From NCBI GenBank assembly GCA_016165875.1, contig JABBOT010000002.1, forward strand, positions 15,703,125-15,767,124: a stretch of DNA of 64,000 nt, written 5' to 3'. The notes beneath the pieces are model-generated. The model had not been told where the DNA came from. It made no database searches and was given only the letters and a program-made list of their open reading frames with translations. Position 1 is the first letter of the stretch, and each line of letters begins with the position of its first letter. Of the stretch, positions 1 to 10,289 are shown one piece after another. The translations under genes and the position numbers were made by a program. The DNA is from Acanthopleura granulata. Its lineage: Eukaryota > Mollusca > Polyplacophora > Chitonida > Chitonidae.

Positions 1-18
1 TTGGTTTATTATCACGAT

Positions 19-92
19 GTTTCGATGAAGATACTAACATCGTTATCAAGTCAACATTCATTTGATAACGATGTTAGTATCTACATCGAAAC
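19..92. repeat. Foldback (inverted repeat) with 31-bp arms
   Basis: Arms at 19-49 and 62-92 are reverse complements with one mismatch and a 12-bp spacer. A second smaller hairpin (ACATGTTCTA / TAGAACATGT) follows at 115-144. This lies in the intron after exon 3 of the first CH gene. It may be a small MITE-like foldback element. Confidence 0.8.
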
Positions 93-298
93 GTCGTTTC
101 CTTCCATAAGAAAGACATGTTCTAGTGTACTTCTTAGAACATGTTCATGTATAACTGATGGGAAGCATTTAAGACAACAGCCGATTCCGCTGTATAGCAC
201 CCTGCCAGAAGAACCACTCTGGCATGAAGTGAAACACCTGATACAACTGATGTAATTGGAGAGCGCAGCACAAATGACCAAACACGTGTGTCACCCAC

Positions 299-3200
299 CT
301 TCCTTCCCAGAGCCTGTAGACAGGTTACGACCTGGTTCAGGTTTTGCGATTCGTGAAGATCCACGGTGGCGAAGTTTTCGTGATCCGCCACACCATAGTT
401 CCTCACGGCTCCCACGAAGTACTGGATCAGCTCCATCTGCTTGAATGGCATCGTCGGCGGTTTGGACAGCTTGTTAGCCGGGATAGATCCCGGCGATATC
501 GTGTTCATCAGACTGTGAGCAATATAAGAGAAATACTGTAGGTCCATGTATTTATTTTATTTAGTTGATTGATATTAAACACCTTACTCAAGAAGTTTTC
601 ACTTCCGTGCATAACGGCGGTGTGTTTTATGGGTGGATGAAACGAAAGGGGCCGGTGTCAACCACCGCGCTTCACAAGGTGCCTGATAATTCTGAGATTT
701 CAGCTGTCAGGCTCCTGGATCACAAAGGTGTCGCAGACGTAAGTCAGTCTTGATCTTAATTTCCAAACATTTTACTACCTCAAAATTGTGGCCTTTTGTT
801 TTAATAGTCAAAATTATAGTCAAACCTTTATGACAAAATTTAAAATTGGCGCTTACGTTTCAATCTAAATTCAGGAATAATACCACTTAAGTCTGACTTA
901 AGTATAAGACAGCTCAGTGATCATGTGACCAGGTCTGACTGGCTTGGGAAAGAACAACTCTTCGAATGGGAGAAATGCTGTAAATTCAGGAATAATACCA
1001 CTTAAGTCTGACTTAAGTATAAGACAGCTCAGTGATCATGTGACCAGGTCTGATTGGCTTTGGAAAGAACAACTCTTCGAATGGGAGAAATGCTGTAAAA
1101 TTTTCGTGAGTGGTTAGACCTACATTCAGAAAAGTATATAGCATTGTAGTTGAGGCTGTAACATATATAGCACCGACTGAGGTTCCGCCTTTGGGACATA
1201 AGTGCAATAATAGCAATTTTCACTTCAGTGTCTTAGTGCAATGCCTGGTAACCTGACGTAACACTGCAACCGAAAACACTGCCAGTTATGCGCATCAACA
1301 AGTATGCCTTATACTACTGTGCCAGCAATCAATCATGCAAACAAATTTAGCGATGCGTCGAGGAACGGGATATATATCCAGTCCCTTACGTCTTAAAGTG
1401 CCTAAATCGTGTTCAAATTCTGGAGTACGGCGTTTAAACAATCAATCAATTTTAATTTTTAGTCTAAAACCTTTCAGAGAATCGGTGCCAATGTCACTTG
1501 TTTAAAGTCTGGTAATTAAGACACACAATGTCACAGTATTTAATGGTTCAATGTGATAAGAACTCTATCTTGTAAAGCCTACAAAGTTATGCCTTATGTT
1601 TTTCCTTACCGACACAGAATGATTCCATCTTTGAGATCTCTCTGGAAGGCTTCCGGGTCTCCGGTTGTGTCAAGCTGTACCTCCTCTCCTGCCTCATTTA
1701 ATAAAGTCTCCATCCAGAGTAAGCACTGACGGGCCACTGCCGGGTCGTACTTGGCCTCTAGCTGTGATCGGGGAGAAACAGAAAGAGTGATAGGTAGGTG
1801 TAATATTGCTGTGTGGGGTGTTCCCGTTACCCAACACATTCGTCAATGCATTTCTGCCCGTTAACCAATGAAAAGAAGTGATTGGCCCATCAAACAAGAT
1901 GTCGTGTGTTTGTGATATGCATTACGAATACAGCAGTACTTAAGCCACGACCAACTGACAAGGGGCCGATTCCCACAAAGCACTTACTGGCTTTAGTCAA
2001 AATATAAAACCTCGTCCCAATGCTAAGTTTTGGTAACTCTACAGAAAGCTTCAGTTTTAATTTCTCTTAAGATAACACCTAAGACGTAGACGAAGTCTTA
2101 ATATCTAACATTCAAAAATAAGCTGTGATAGCGTAGTTTTGAGAGAAATCAGAACTGGCTTTGTGAAATCGTTTTGTTTTAAAACTAACCATCATTTTAT
2201 CGACTACTGGATATACATTACTGTATATATACTTGACTTTTCACTATACTGAGGACAGATATTCGGAAATTATGCCTGGAAGAGATGATCAGACAATTAT
2301 TACGCTTACAAGCACCAATGAATATGCTTAACTGACCTGCGTCGATTGCGGATCTTGTCAATACCGTTAACAAATATGGTGTCTACAAATCAGTGTGTTC
2401 ACAATTCGTTCAATTCTATACATGTCACAAGAGCGTCACTATAGCCTTAATGCCTATAAAACTCACCACTAATTAACTAAGCCATTGTAATCTATCCAGT
2501 GTTATGGCTCTGCACACGTTAAGTGTTACGGCATGTATACCAGCCATATTGGTTAACCATGTTTCCCCGTCGTGTGATCTTGCTACATCTAAAGCATCCT
2601 GTCAATCGATTCTGCGTATAGTTAACACCTAACGGCATATGAGGCTCTACTGCTGTCATCGTGGGAATACACGCACTGTACCCTAGGTTCAGGAGTACAT
2701 CACTGCCATATCCCACGCCAAAGTGGAGCCGAGCCGCACATAAATGACTAGTGTTATCTTAGAACCCGATTACCCGATGCCCCATACCCTTGACAACTAA
2801 GCAGGATTGTATTTATGACAGCTAGTACATCTTCATTTAATCAGATCAGATGCTATAGGTATATGGCTACGTTTTTATTATCACCGACTTGATAAAACGA
2901 AGATATGGTAGCATTGTTCTATGCAAAGATAGAAGCGCATTGCAGTGTACAATGGATATGAAATTGAGGGCACTGATGTTGGCCGTGTGTAAAGTTTCCC
3001 GGGTCGGTAAGTTAATTGGATGTCCCAGTTGTTCTGAGATGAGGTATACATGTGTTTATAGTGCTCGGACACTAGGCTGGACGTTATATATAGGTATGTG
3101 TTACGTTATGTTTCCTCTGAGCATGTACTATCCCACGGCAAGCTTAGATGTAACAGTATATACATGCATTTGACCATTGCATAGTGGGAAAGATCCAGTT

Positions 3201-4350
3201 ATCTCCAATGTGTAAAATTAAAATGGCATTTGTCAATTAAATGTATAATTTTAAAGCCGGCTAAAAGCCTTATCCATGAGTTTCAATTCAGTTCTCACAG
3301 AAACTTGCACCTAAAGCTAAGCGTGGGATGGAACAATGATGTGAGCTGGAAGCTTTGTTGGTGAGACTGAACAATGAAAAAGGAACACAGTAATCTGGTT
3401 TGGAAAGAACTCAAACAAGCCGGTTCATCGTAAATGGATATGTATGGTGATTATTCCATGCAATCAGCGGCTTTCGTTGTGGCACTACAAGCACAGTTTC
3501 ATAGTTTAAAGCCACTGCAATAGCGTTGAATTACAAATGGACAGGGGCATGTACATACGTATATAACATCACACATTTACATGAATGTCGCCTCGACCTG
3601 TTCGGGACACTAGGCGTGTGTAATTGGGTTTAAGTGGACAAGTTTCCTAAAGGGCAGCTATTTTCTGGGCCGGGTTTCCGTGAGGAGGGTAGAAGTCCTC
3701 TGGGTCGGCCGATCTTGTGTCATTTCTCAAGCGAACACCAAACACGCCTGGTTTCTCCAGCGTACATCGGCTCATCAGTCAATTCTCTTCATGTGTACGA
3801 CAGCAGATAGCCTGCCGCCATGTTTTAGCCGAACTTGATCCACAAGTGCCATGCCATCACTCAAGATTGATATAGGATTAAACTTTTAAGTTTCAACTGG
3901 ATTTTAATAATAAACCCGAAAACACAGTTACATAAAGCTGTGACAGACGGTTGCCATAGTAACACGAGTACTGGTTGAAAGCGGTCGATGGTTCGCCCTG
4001 ACCTGACCGGCAATGCTTCAGTCGGCGGAGGAATGAGGGGTATGTTTGGGCTGTATTCTATAGAAATGGTTTAACACTGGGCCTTCATATGCGCCAATGG
4101 ACAGACATCGTGTATATAAATGGAACCACCTGACTCTTTACATTTTGCCAAGACAATCTGTGTTTAGATCAATCTCGGCCCTTGTCTGAGACTCCTGATC
4201 TTGACAACGGTTATAGGGAGTGGCTTTCGACCACACCCTGTTTCTGATTACCCCGGTCATTAGAAGAACTGATGAAGAAGACGACGTAACAAGTCTTACC
4301 CTGGCATGGGCCTCCGCGCTGTAACCCGACTTCTCTGCCCTGTAAGACAT
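299..4350 (-). CDS. Transgelin/calponin-family CH-domain protein, 3' end beyond the left edge
   Basis: Three exons spliced in phase give the first 139 residues: exon 1 at 4300-4350 (17 codons), exon 2 at 1610-1761, exon 3 at 299-512. Each has GT-AG borders (for example a GTAAGACTT donor after exon 1). The start MSYRAEKSGY followed by LEAKYDP is the usual N-terminus of the transgelin/Mp20 group. The calponin-homology fold follows, with GIILCR closing exon 2 and MPFKQMEL and NYGV in exon 3, ending at CLQALGRK. Family members bind actin filaments in muscle and cytoskeleton. The calponin-like repeat usually encoded next is not in 1-298 and should lie left of the window. The ATG at 4350 is preferred over an in-frame ATG at 4398 because a TATA motif at 4413-4418 would start the transcript near 4385. 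Exact identity (transgelin, Mp20 or calponin) cannot be settled without the C-terminus. Confidence 0.85.
545..745 (-). repeat. Fragment of dispersed SINE-like family 2
   Basis: The stretch opens with a degenerate form of the shared SINE tail (TTAAACACCTTACTCAAGAA, then TTTTCACTT and AACGGCGG) inside intron 2 of the first CH gene. It resembles copies near 11165, 13950 and 33960. The boundary after about 650 is uncertain. Confidence 0.45.
866..1100. repeat. 115-bp tandem duplication
   Basis: Two head-to-tail copies, 866-980 and 981-1095, differ at only a few positions. Each carries GTGATCATGTGACC and an ACTTAAGTCTGACTTAAGT inverted repeat. It sits in intron 2 (513-1609 on the minus strand) of the first CH gene. 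Confidence 0.9.
1762..4299 (-). other. Intron 1 of the first CH-domain gene
   Basis: This 2.5-kb intron runs between the exon 1 donor and the exon 2 acceptor. I found no convincing second gene in it. The few open frames are short, and the plus-strand one at 2889-3173 shows no domain signature. Confidence 0.6.
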
Positions 4351-4412
4351 TCTTGGCTGTCGCTGTGTGTAACAAAACTTGAAGATCACCGCTGACAAAA
4401 TGGACTCGCGCG

Positions 4413-4418
4413 TATATA
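4413..4418 (-). promoter_or_regulatory. TATA box of the first CH-domain gene
   Basis: TATATA on the minus strand lies 63 bp upstream of the chosen ATG. A start site about 30 bp downstream would leave a leader of roughly 35 nt and exclude the upstream in-frame ATG at 4398. The motif is seen directly; its function is inferred. Confidence 0.4.
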
Positions 4419-6065
4419 TCCAGTGTTCTGCCAGCGATCAAAACATGAACTCCCGCCCGCTTGTTTTCTCCCCGCCTGATGGTGACTGTAAACTGATAGC
4501 TCAGACGTGAGGAACAAAAGCCCGCGCTGGATGCAGTTGCTGTGGTTTCATCTTCCCTCCAGACTCCACGGCACTAACCACGTGATATCACCGAGTCGTT
4601 TTCATTGGACGGTCGAAGAAAATGGCTAAAAAATTAAATGTTCACTTAGCAAGCTTTAACAAGATTTTGTCCCATGTGGAAGATGCCGGCTGGTTTTGAT
4701 TCGGTATGGCGGTCGGATATTTTGGGGCTAGAAAATAACCCCAGAAAAATGTTTTGTTGTGGTGCGCTAAAGATGTCGTTTTCTTCCATTTTCCCAATTG
4801 TATTGGAAATTAAAATATATGTACTGTGTGGATAGTGTGGTGAAATGTATAGGCCACCATTTTGTCAAACAAAAATGTTTGGCAACAACAACGCTTAATT
4901 CTTACGTGTCAAACTTAGAGCTATACGCATCGTCATACTGAATGCACTATTTCACACTACTTTCAACCAATCAATGGTTTTATCCTTAGGCTGACCATCC
5001 AACAATGCAGGTATAACTTTCATGTTTCTTTCAAGCCATAAAAATAGTTATATCAAAACAATAGACAGCATATATGAACACTGCATTTTGGTATTTATTC
5101 TGACAGAAGAGTTTGATACATTATAATATGAAGATTAACTACTTGAATATATAAAAAGTATTATAAAATGGCATAAAATGCTACAACAGAAGAAAAAAAG
5201 GGAGCCCTATGTATGTACTACAAATAAGAAGTATCTGATACAATTAAGGAAACATATGTAGGCCTATGTTCTCATACAATACACGAACTTGGGACTTGGA
5301 GGTTTAAGATAATTATTTCACAATTTGACATATTAAACAGGCTGACCAGGAAAATATATTTCAGTTTACTACATAATAATGCTATTTGTCGGAGAAAACA
5401 AAATTTCACATTTTGAATGAAGAAAACAAGGGGGTAGCTGAGATTTGGAAATTTTTATCGCTGATATCACCACACACGTGGTGGTTGAGCTTTTACAACA
5501 GAAAATTCTATTGGCACATTCTGCTGGAGGAACGATAAAACTTGAATCTACTCTTCCATTCAGGTTATAGATCAATAAACACATGAAATCTACGTGGTCA
5601 TGACGTGTTCACAACACAACTTTAGTCTTATTCGCTGTATATTCAACATATGTAACGAACAATAAGTTGAATCTTTTGGAATCTAGTTGGACATTCAACT
5701 GTCTGAGCAATGTTCGGAGTTAGGAATGTTAATTTTTACACTCATGTGTAATTATAAAATATATTTACGAGAGTGTGAAAGAAAACAGACTTGCTTGATT
5801 ACTTGATACTTCCAGTACAACAAAACATATAAGCATCTTCAAATAAAGAATAAATTCAACTATATCATCGAAAACCCTGTGGTCCCAAATATAATGTTTT
5901 TGGTGTGGAATAGGGAAATACACCAAGCCAATACATATAGGCCACAGTAATGGAACTATATGTTACTGAGCTAGTTTCAGTCAGCTGCTTGATCACAAAA
6001 TAGTAATAAGTTACGGCACTCAAAATAAATTGCGATCCGGGTACACGCTACAATTTGGTTTCTCC

Positions 6066-8155
6066 TCAAAGAAATCCGGGTTTCCCTTCACCTTTTGCCT
6101 GAAAGGGAAACAGCAACCTATTAATTTCAGTTTGGAAGTTACAACACCTGTATAGAAAACTTAGCCATTAATAACCACGCAGACCAATATTCATTTCGTC
6201 AGGGGTTGTCTCAGGGTTTGAGACACATTCTGATGAAATTAACATTGAAGAATCTGAAAAGGTGCCTGATTTCAAAGTGTGGGTAAATCCAGAAAGAGAA
6301 TTACAGCCGCATAATAAACAACCTGTGACTAGATACACAGTATTGTCAGGCATTTATATCGTCCAACGCTTGAAATAGCAATTCTTTATATGGAAGGCTA
6401 CCTTTTTCTGAAAGGGAGGTGTGTTAGAAACCCCCACGCCAGGGTGATATAAGCTAACAGTGATGGGGTGTTGGCTTCCATTATTGCCCTTGGTAGTATA
6501 TAGTGCTTGACTTATTCATTTAAAAAGAAAACAGAGGTTAAGTTGAAGTTAATCTGTATTAAAATCACAACGTACATGGCGCTACTTGTAGCAGTATTTG
6601 AAGGATAAGCGTGGTAAGATCGATTTGTAACACTTGTAATATTGTGGAGGTGTCAATTTCAAATCAGCAGGACAATAAGAAATTTCATTCAGGATAGAGT
6701 TTAGAACAGTTTATTTGGCATGGGAAAAAACGGTTGTAATGAAAGAAATCTGCTAAAGTAAAGATTTTGCTCAAAAATTCTAGTATACAGTCTTTTTCAC
6801 AAGCAAATCCATTTGGAACTCAAGCCTACCAGTAGCCTGTAAATGTAGCCCGATTGTTGTTTTTATATTTATACAATGAGAAGGCTAAACTAAAACATTT
6901 GATGTAAACTAGAGTAGAATAATGGAAGCCGTACTTAGGATTAAAGTATTTTAAGATAAAGAAAACCTATAAGATAAAAGTATACGGAGGGCTTAACTCA
7001 TTGTTTGGAAAACGTAAATTCTTTCCTTTCAGTCTGGGCATGGAAGCTTATGGAATTTTCTTCAGATTTATTTTCATTTCTCTGAACCCTCCTAAAATTT
7101 CTAGGAAATGATTTTAGCAAAGTAAGTCGACTGTTTAGGCCTACATCTGGGCTACAGGAACTCATGGACGGCGATTTTTTTTCCACTAAGGGAATAAGCA
7201 TGTTTACAACTGTATGCCTACATTCTACTCAAACTATATCGACATGCATGCAACTCAAAGGCTTTCTTCAGTTTGATATCCTGAGTAACCATGTTTTAAT
7301 ATTATAAGTCTTGTAAGTTTGTGGCAAAATACTAAATACTGTATAGTGTTATACCAATGGATATGATTAGGCCTCCATAGGCCTATTATGTTTGAACTTG
7401 GAAAAAAGTCATACCAAAACTTTTTGCATGTCACTGTCAAAAAGCCTAAAAACGTCCCCAAAACGATAAAAAGCTGGAAAAATTGAGTTTTTGCCATTTT
7501 GCATGCCTTTGACATAATTAAAATGCAACTTGCAAAAAACGTACCTTTCTAGCCATAGACTGAAAACAAATGAGCACAGCTCTCAAATTCTGTCCCTCAA
7601 AGAGATCGACAGTTTGGAACTTTTCCTGGTCGGGAATTCCATATTCAGATACTTTCTTCAGGAACTCGCCTATCAGTTCCATCTGTTGGAATGGCATCTT
7701 TGGAGCTTTGCTGTATTTCTTCTCTGGTATGGAACCTGGCTTTAAACCGTTTATTAACCTGGGACGAAAATGTGAAAAACATCACTGACAGATATATAAC
7801 GAAATAAACCTATATTTAAAGTTAAATAGAGATATTGTTTGAGTTATAATGTTTCAGTGTTCCTTCAAATAAACACCAAATCAAGACCGTTGGTGTAAGA
7901 ACTAATCAGATTACACTGGGAGTGACCCTAAATGACAAGTTACTCTTTCAGTTTAGGTTATAACCTTATAAGAAATTTTTTAAAAAATTGCCTTTTTCTT
8001 TCGCGTTTACAGCGAACTTACTTGCACAAAACCACACCATCTTTAAGGACACTTTGGAAGTTGCTCCTATCCCCGCTGGTGTCAAAACTGGTGTCCCCTG
8101 TCACTTCTTGTATCCACTGTAGACACTGCTTCGCCAAGGCCGTATCGAAACTCAT
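6066..8155 (-). CDS. CH-domain-only protein, transgelin/calponin paralogue
   Basis: Coding exons: 8022-8155, 7545-7758 and a 33-bp last exon 6066-6098 ending in TGA, all in phase, giving 126 residues. The first two match exons 2 and 3 of the neighbouring CH gene in order, phase and, for exon 3, exact length (214 bp). Landmarks are MSFDTALAKQCLQW, GVVLCK, LKPGSIPEKKYSK, MPFQQMEL, EYGIPDQ and SMARK. The last exon follows a strong polypyrimidine tract and CAG, and encodes AKGEGKPGFL-stop. In family members the similar KNGKPGIGPKEA continues into the calponin-like repeat, so this protein seems to lose that repeat. The ATG lies at the exon border; a candidate noncoding leader exon is listed separately. 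An undetected N-terminal exon like the neighbour's 17-codon exon 1 remains possible. The CH domain is certain; the protein ends are less so. Confidence 0.7.
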
Positions 8156-8611
8156 CTGTAACGGATAACGTCACATACTGGCCATATAGTTAGCGAGAGC
8201 ATCTAGGCTTAGGGGTATGTCCATTGTAATTGTAGACCGCAACACCTGGGTGTAAATGTCATATTTCACACTGTGTATTACCTCTGTTCAAACACGAGTA
8301 CATTAACGTATATACCATAATTTTCGTAATATTCAGGCAACAATGTCCGTTGCCCTTAAATGGTAAAATAGTATACTTCACCATGAAGTCTGAATAATTT
8401 TAAATATTGGATAGTGGGTCGTGGATGAGTGCAGGGCTTCTCCTTCGATCACTAAGTCCCATGCCAAAGGCCACTGACGGCGAATTTTCAAGATTCTACG
8501 CTTGCATTTTGGGGAAAAAAATGCCCTTGAAATTTTTTTTGCTGAAAGTTTTCTTTCCTGACCCAGATACAGAAAGGATTGTTTGATGATGTACCAACCG
8601 GTTAGCTGTGC

Positions 8612-8785
8612 AATATATTTATTTATTTAATTGGAGTTTTACGCCGTACTCAAGAATATTTCACTTTTACGACGGCGGCCAGCATTATAGCGTGAGGAAA
8701 CCGGGCAGAGCCCTGGCCAGAGAGAAGCCCACGACCATCCGCTGGTTGCTGCCAGCCCTTCCCATGCACGTACGACCGGAGATAA
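8612..8785 (-). repeat. tRNA-derived SINE copy (family 1), 5' truncated
   Basis: It carries the family 1 tail (TATTTATTTATTTAATTGGA, ACGCCGTACTCAAGAATATT) and core (GACGGCGGCCAGCATTAT, CCCACGACCATCCGC). It lacks the tRNA-like head, so the copy is 5' truncated in minus orientation. Confidence 0.75.
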
Positions 8786-10022
8786 ATCCAGTATTGTCTA
8801 GTACATTATACCAGATCATTTTTTGAGACTTCAATTAGTCCTACTTGGTGAATCATCTGTAATGTCAAGGTAACACCAATGTACCCTGGGTTGTGCCGCG
8901 TAACCTTATCTCGGCTTTTTTTAAACCTCATTTGGAAATTCTTCTATTACACACCTCCATAGTAAACAGACAATTTTAAATGCAGGTCGACTGGCATAGA
9001 CACACCCTTTCTAGCCCCAATCTAAGTGAAGCCTGTTCAGTTGGCGATCCGGTCAGTAAATGACCCCATATTGGTACATTCAAACGACGAGGTGTTTTCA
9101 TGCAGCTGGCTTATAACCCTGTATGATTGTATACAGGACATTGGATGAGACTGTACGTCCGAGGTCATGACCTTACGCCCTCAACATGTCGGCAGATGGA
9201 TCGATCTTTTCCTCTGTGACATCTATATACATATACAAACAGGGTTAACCTGACCTACATCGGTATGCAGACTTCCTCGCCACTCTGCCACAGCAGGACA
9301 AAGCATTTCCCACAGAACCTAACTAGCAGGTCTATTAATTACCTTAAAGCTTGTCGATCAAGAGTTACAGTCAACAGGGCCTGTATAAAGATATAACTTT
9401 GGGAAGACGATATTAAATTCCAGTCGCCCTATATTTCTCTGTTAAGATGCAACCTGTGTTACTTCAATATTCACAAACTCACTCATTTTGATTGGGTTAT
9501 GTAACACGACAGTGTGGAGCAAAGTTCTGGTTAGTATACGGTGTCTCTTATGTTTACACGTACTACTATATGAGTGTTACATGTTACCACGGACACATAC
9601 GCGCATCTATATGCCCACACGTTTACACTATTAACAGGGCTGGACAAATGCCTGTATAAGCCTAAATAGGCTACATTGCAATCAACAATCTCAGACCACA
9701 GGCTTCATTCCGAATATGTATTGTGGACCTGGCAGTGGGGATGGTTTTTTTTTTAACATTACATTAAGGGCAAGCCTCTGTTCTATACTTGATATATCCT
9801 TATATTGGTTACATGATCGGGAAAGCCTACAGCACATTGGGGCCTATACTATGCATCGATAAGTGGTTGGCTGAATAGCTTCTACTGAGTGCATTTATGT
9901 AGTGTTGCGTCCATCCCTCGTTAACTTTCGTTCGCTCTACAGGAGCCTTTACAAAATCTATACTCAGTTACACTGTTTATCCAAATGCTTTTACATCACA
10001 AAGTAGTGATTCCCTCACTTAC

Positions 10023-10255
10023 CTTGATAATTTATAATGCGGATGAACGAGATTGGATCAGTTTACAACAACCGTTATATCTGTCCTTCCCCTTTCAGGC
10101 AACAACCTGTTCACACCACTGTTACACAGGATACTCGCATGTAGGTCGCCTGTCCTGTACAAGAAGGACCCGCCCAAACTCTAGATCGCCTCTCAAACAC
10201 AGGACCGCCTTTCACTTCAGCTACGTGTTCAGCTCAATCGTTTCCGCACGTTAAT
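10023..10255 (-). other. Candidate noncoding first exon and promoter of the second CH gene
   Basis: A strong minus-strand donor (CAAG|GTAAGTGA) lies at 10021-10022. Joined to the acceptor before 8155, the sequence reads stop codon TAA, then ATT ATC AAG, then ATG AGT, so translation would start exactly at the next exon's ATG in a good context (A at -3). A TATATA motif at 10283-10288 would place the transcript start near 10255. No RNA evidence is available. Confidence 0.35.
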
Positions 10256-10282
10256 ATTCAGCGGGAGATTGCATGTAGTGGA

Positions 10283-10288
10283 TATATA
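10283..10288 (-). promoter_or_regulatory. Possible TATA box of the second CH gene
   Basis: TATATA on the minus strand is followed by a 5' exon candidate ending in a strong donor. Its surroundings (GATATATA) resemble the TATA region of the first CH gene. The assignment is an inference. Confidence 0.3.
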
Positions 10289-10289
10289 A

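Noticed and set aside
2889..3173. 94-codon plus-strand frame in CH gene intron 1
   Set aside because: It has no domain, and its codon use is like that of the surrounding intron.
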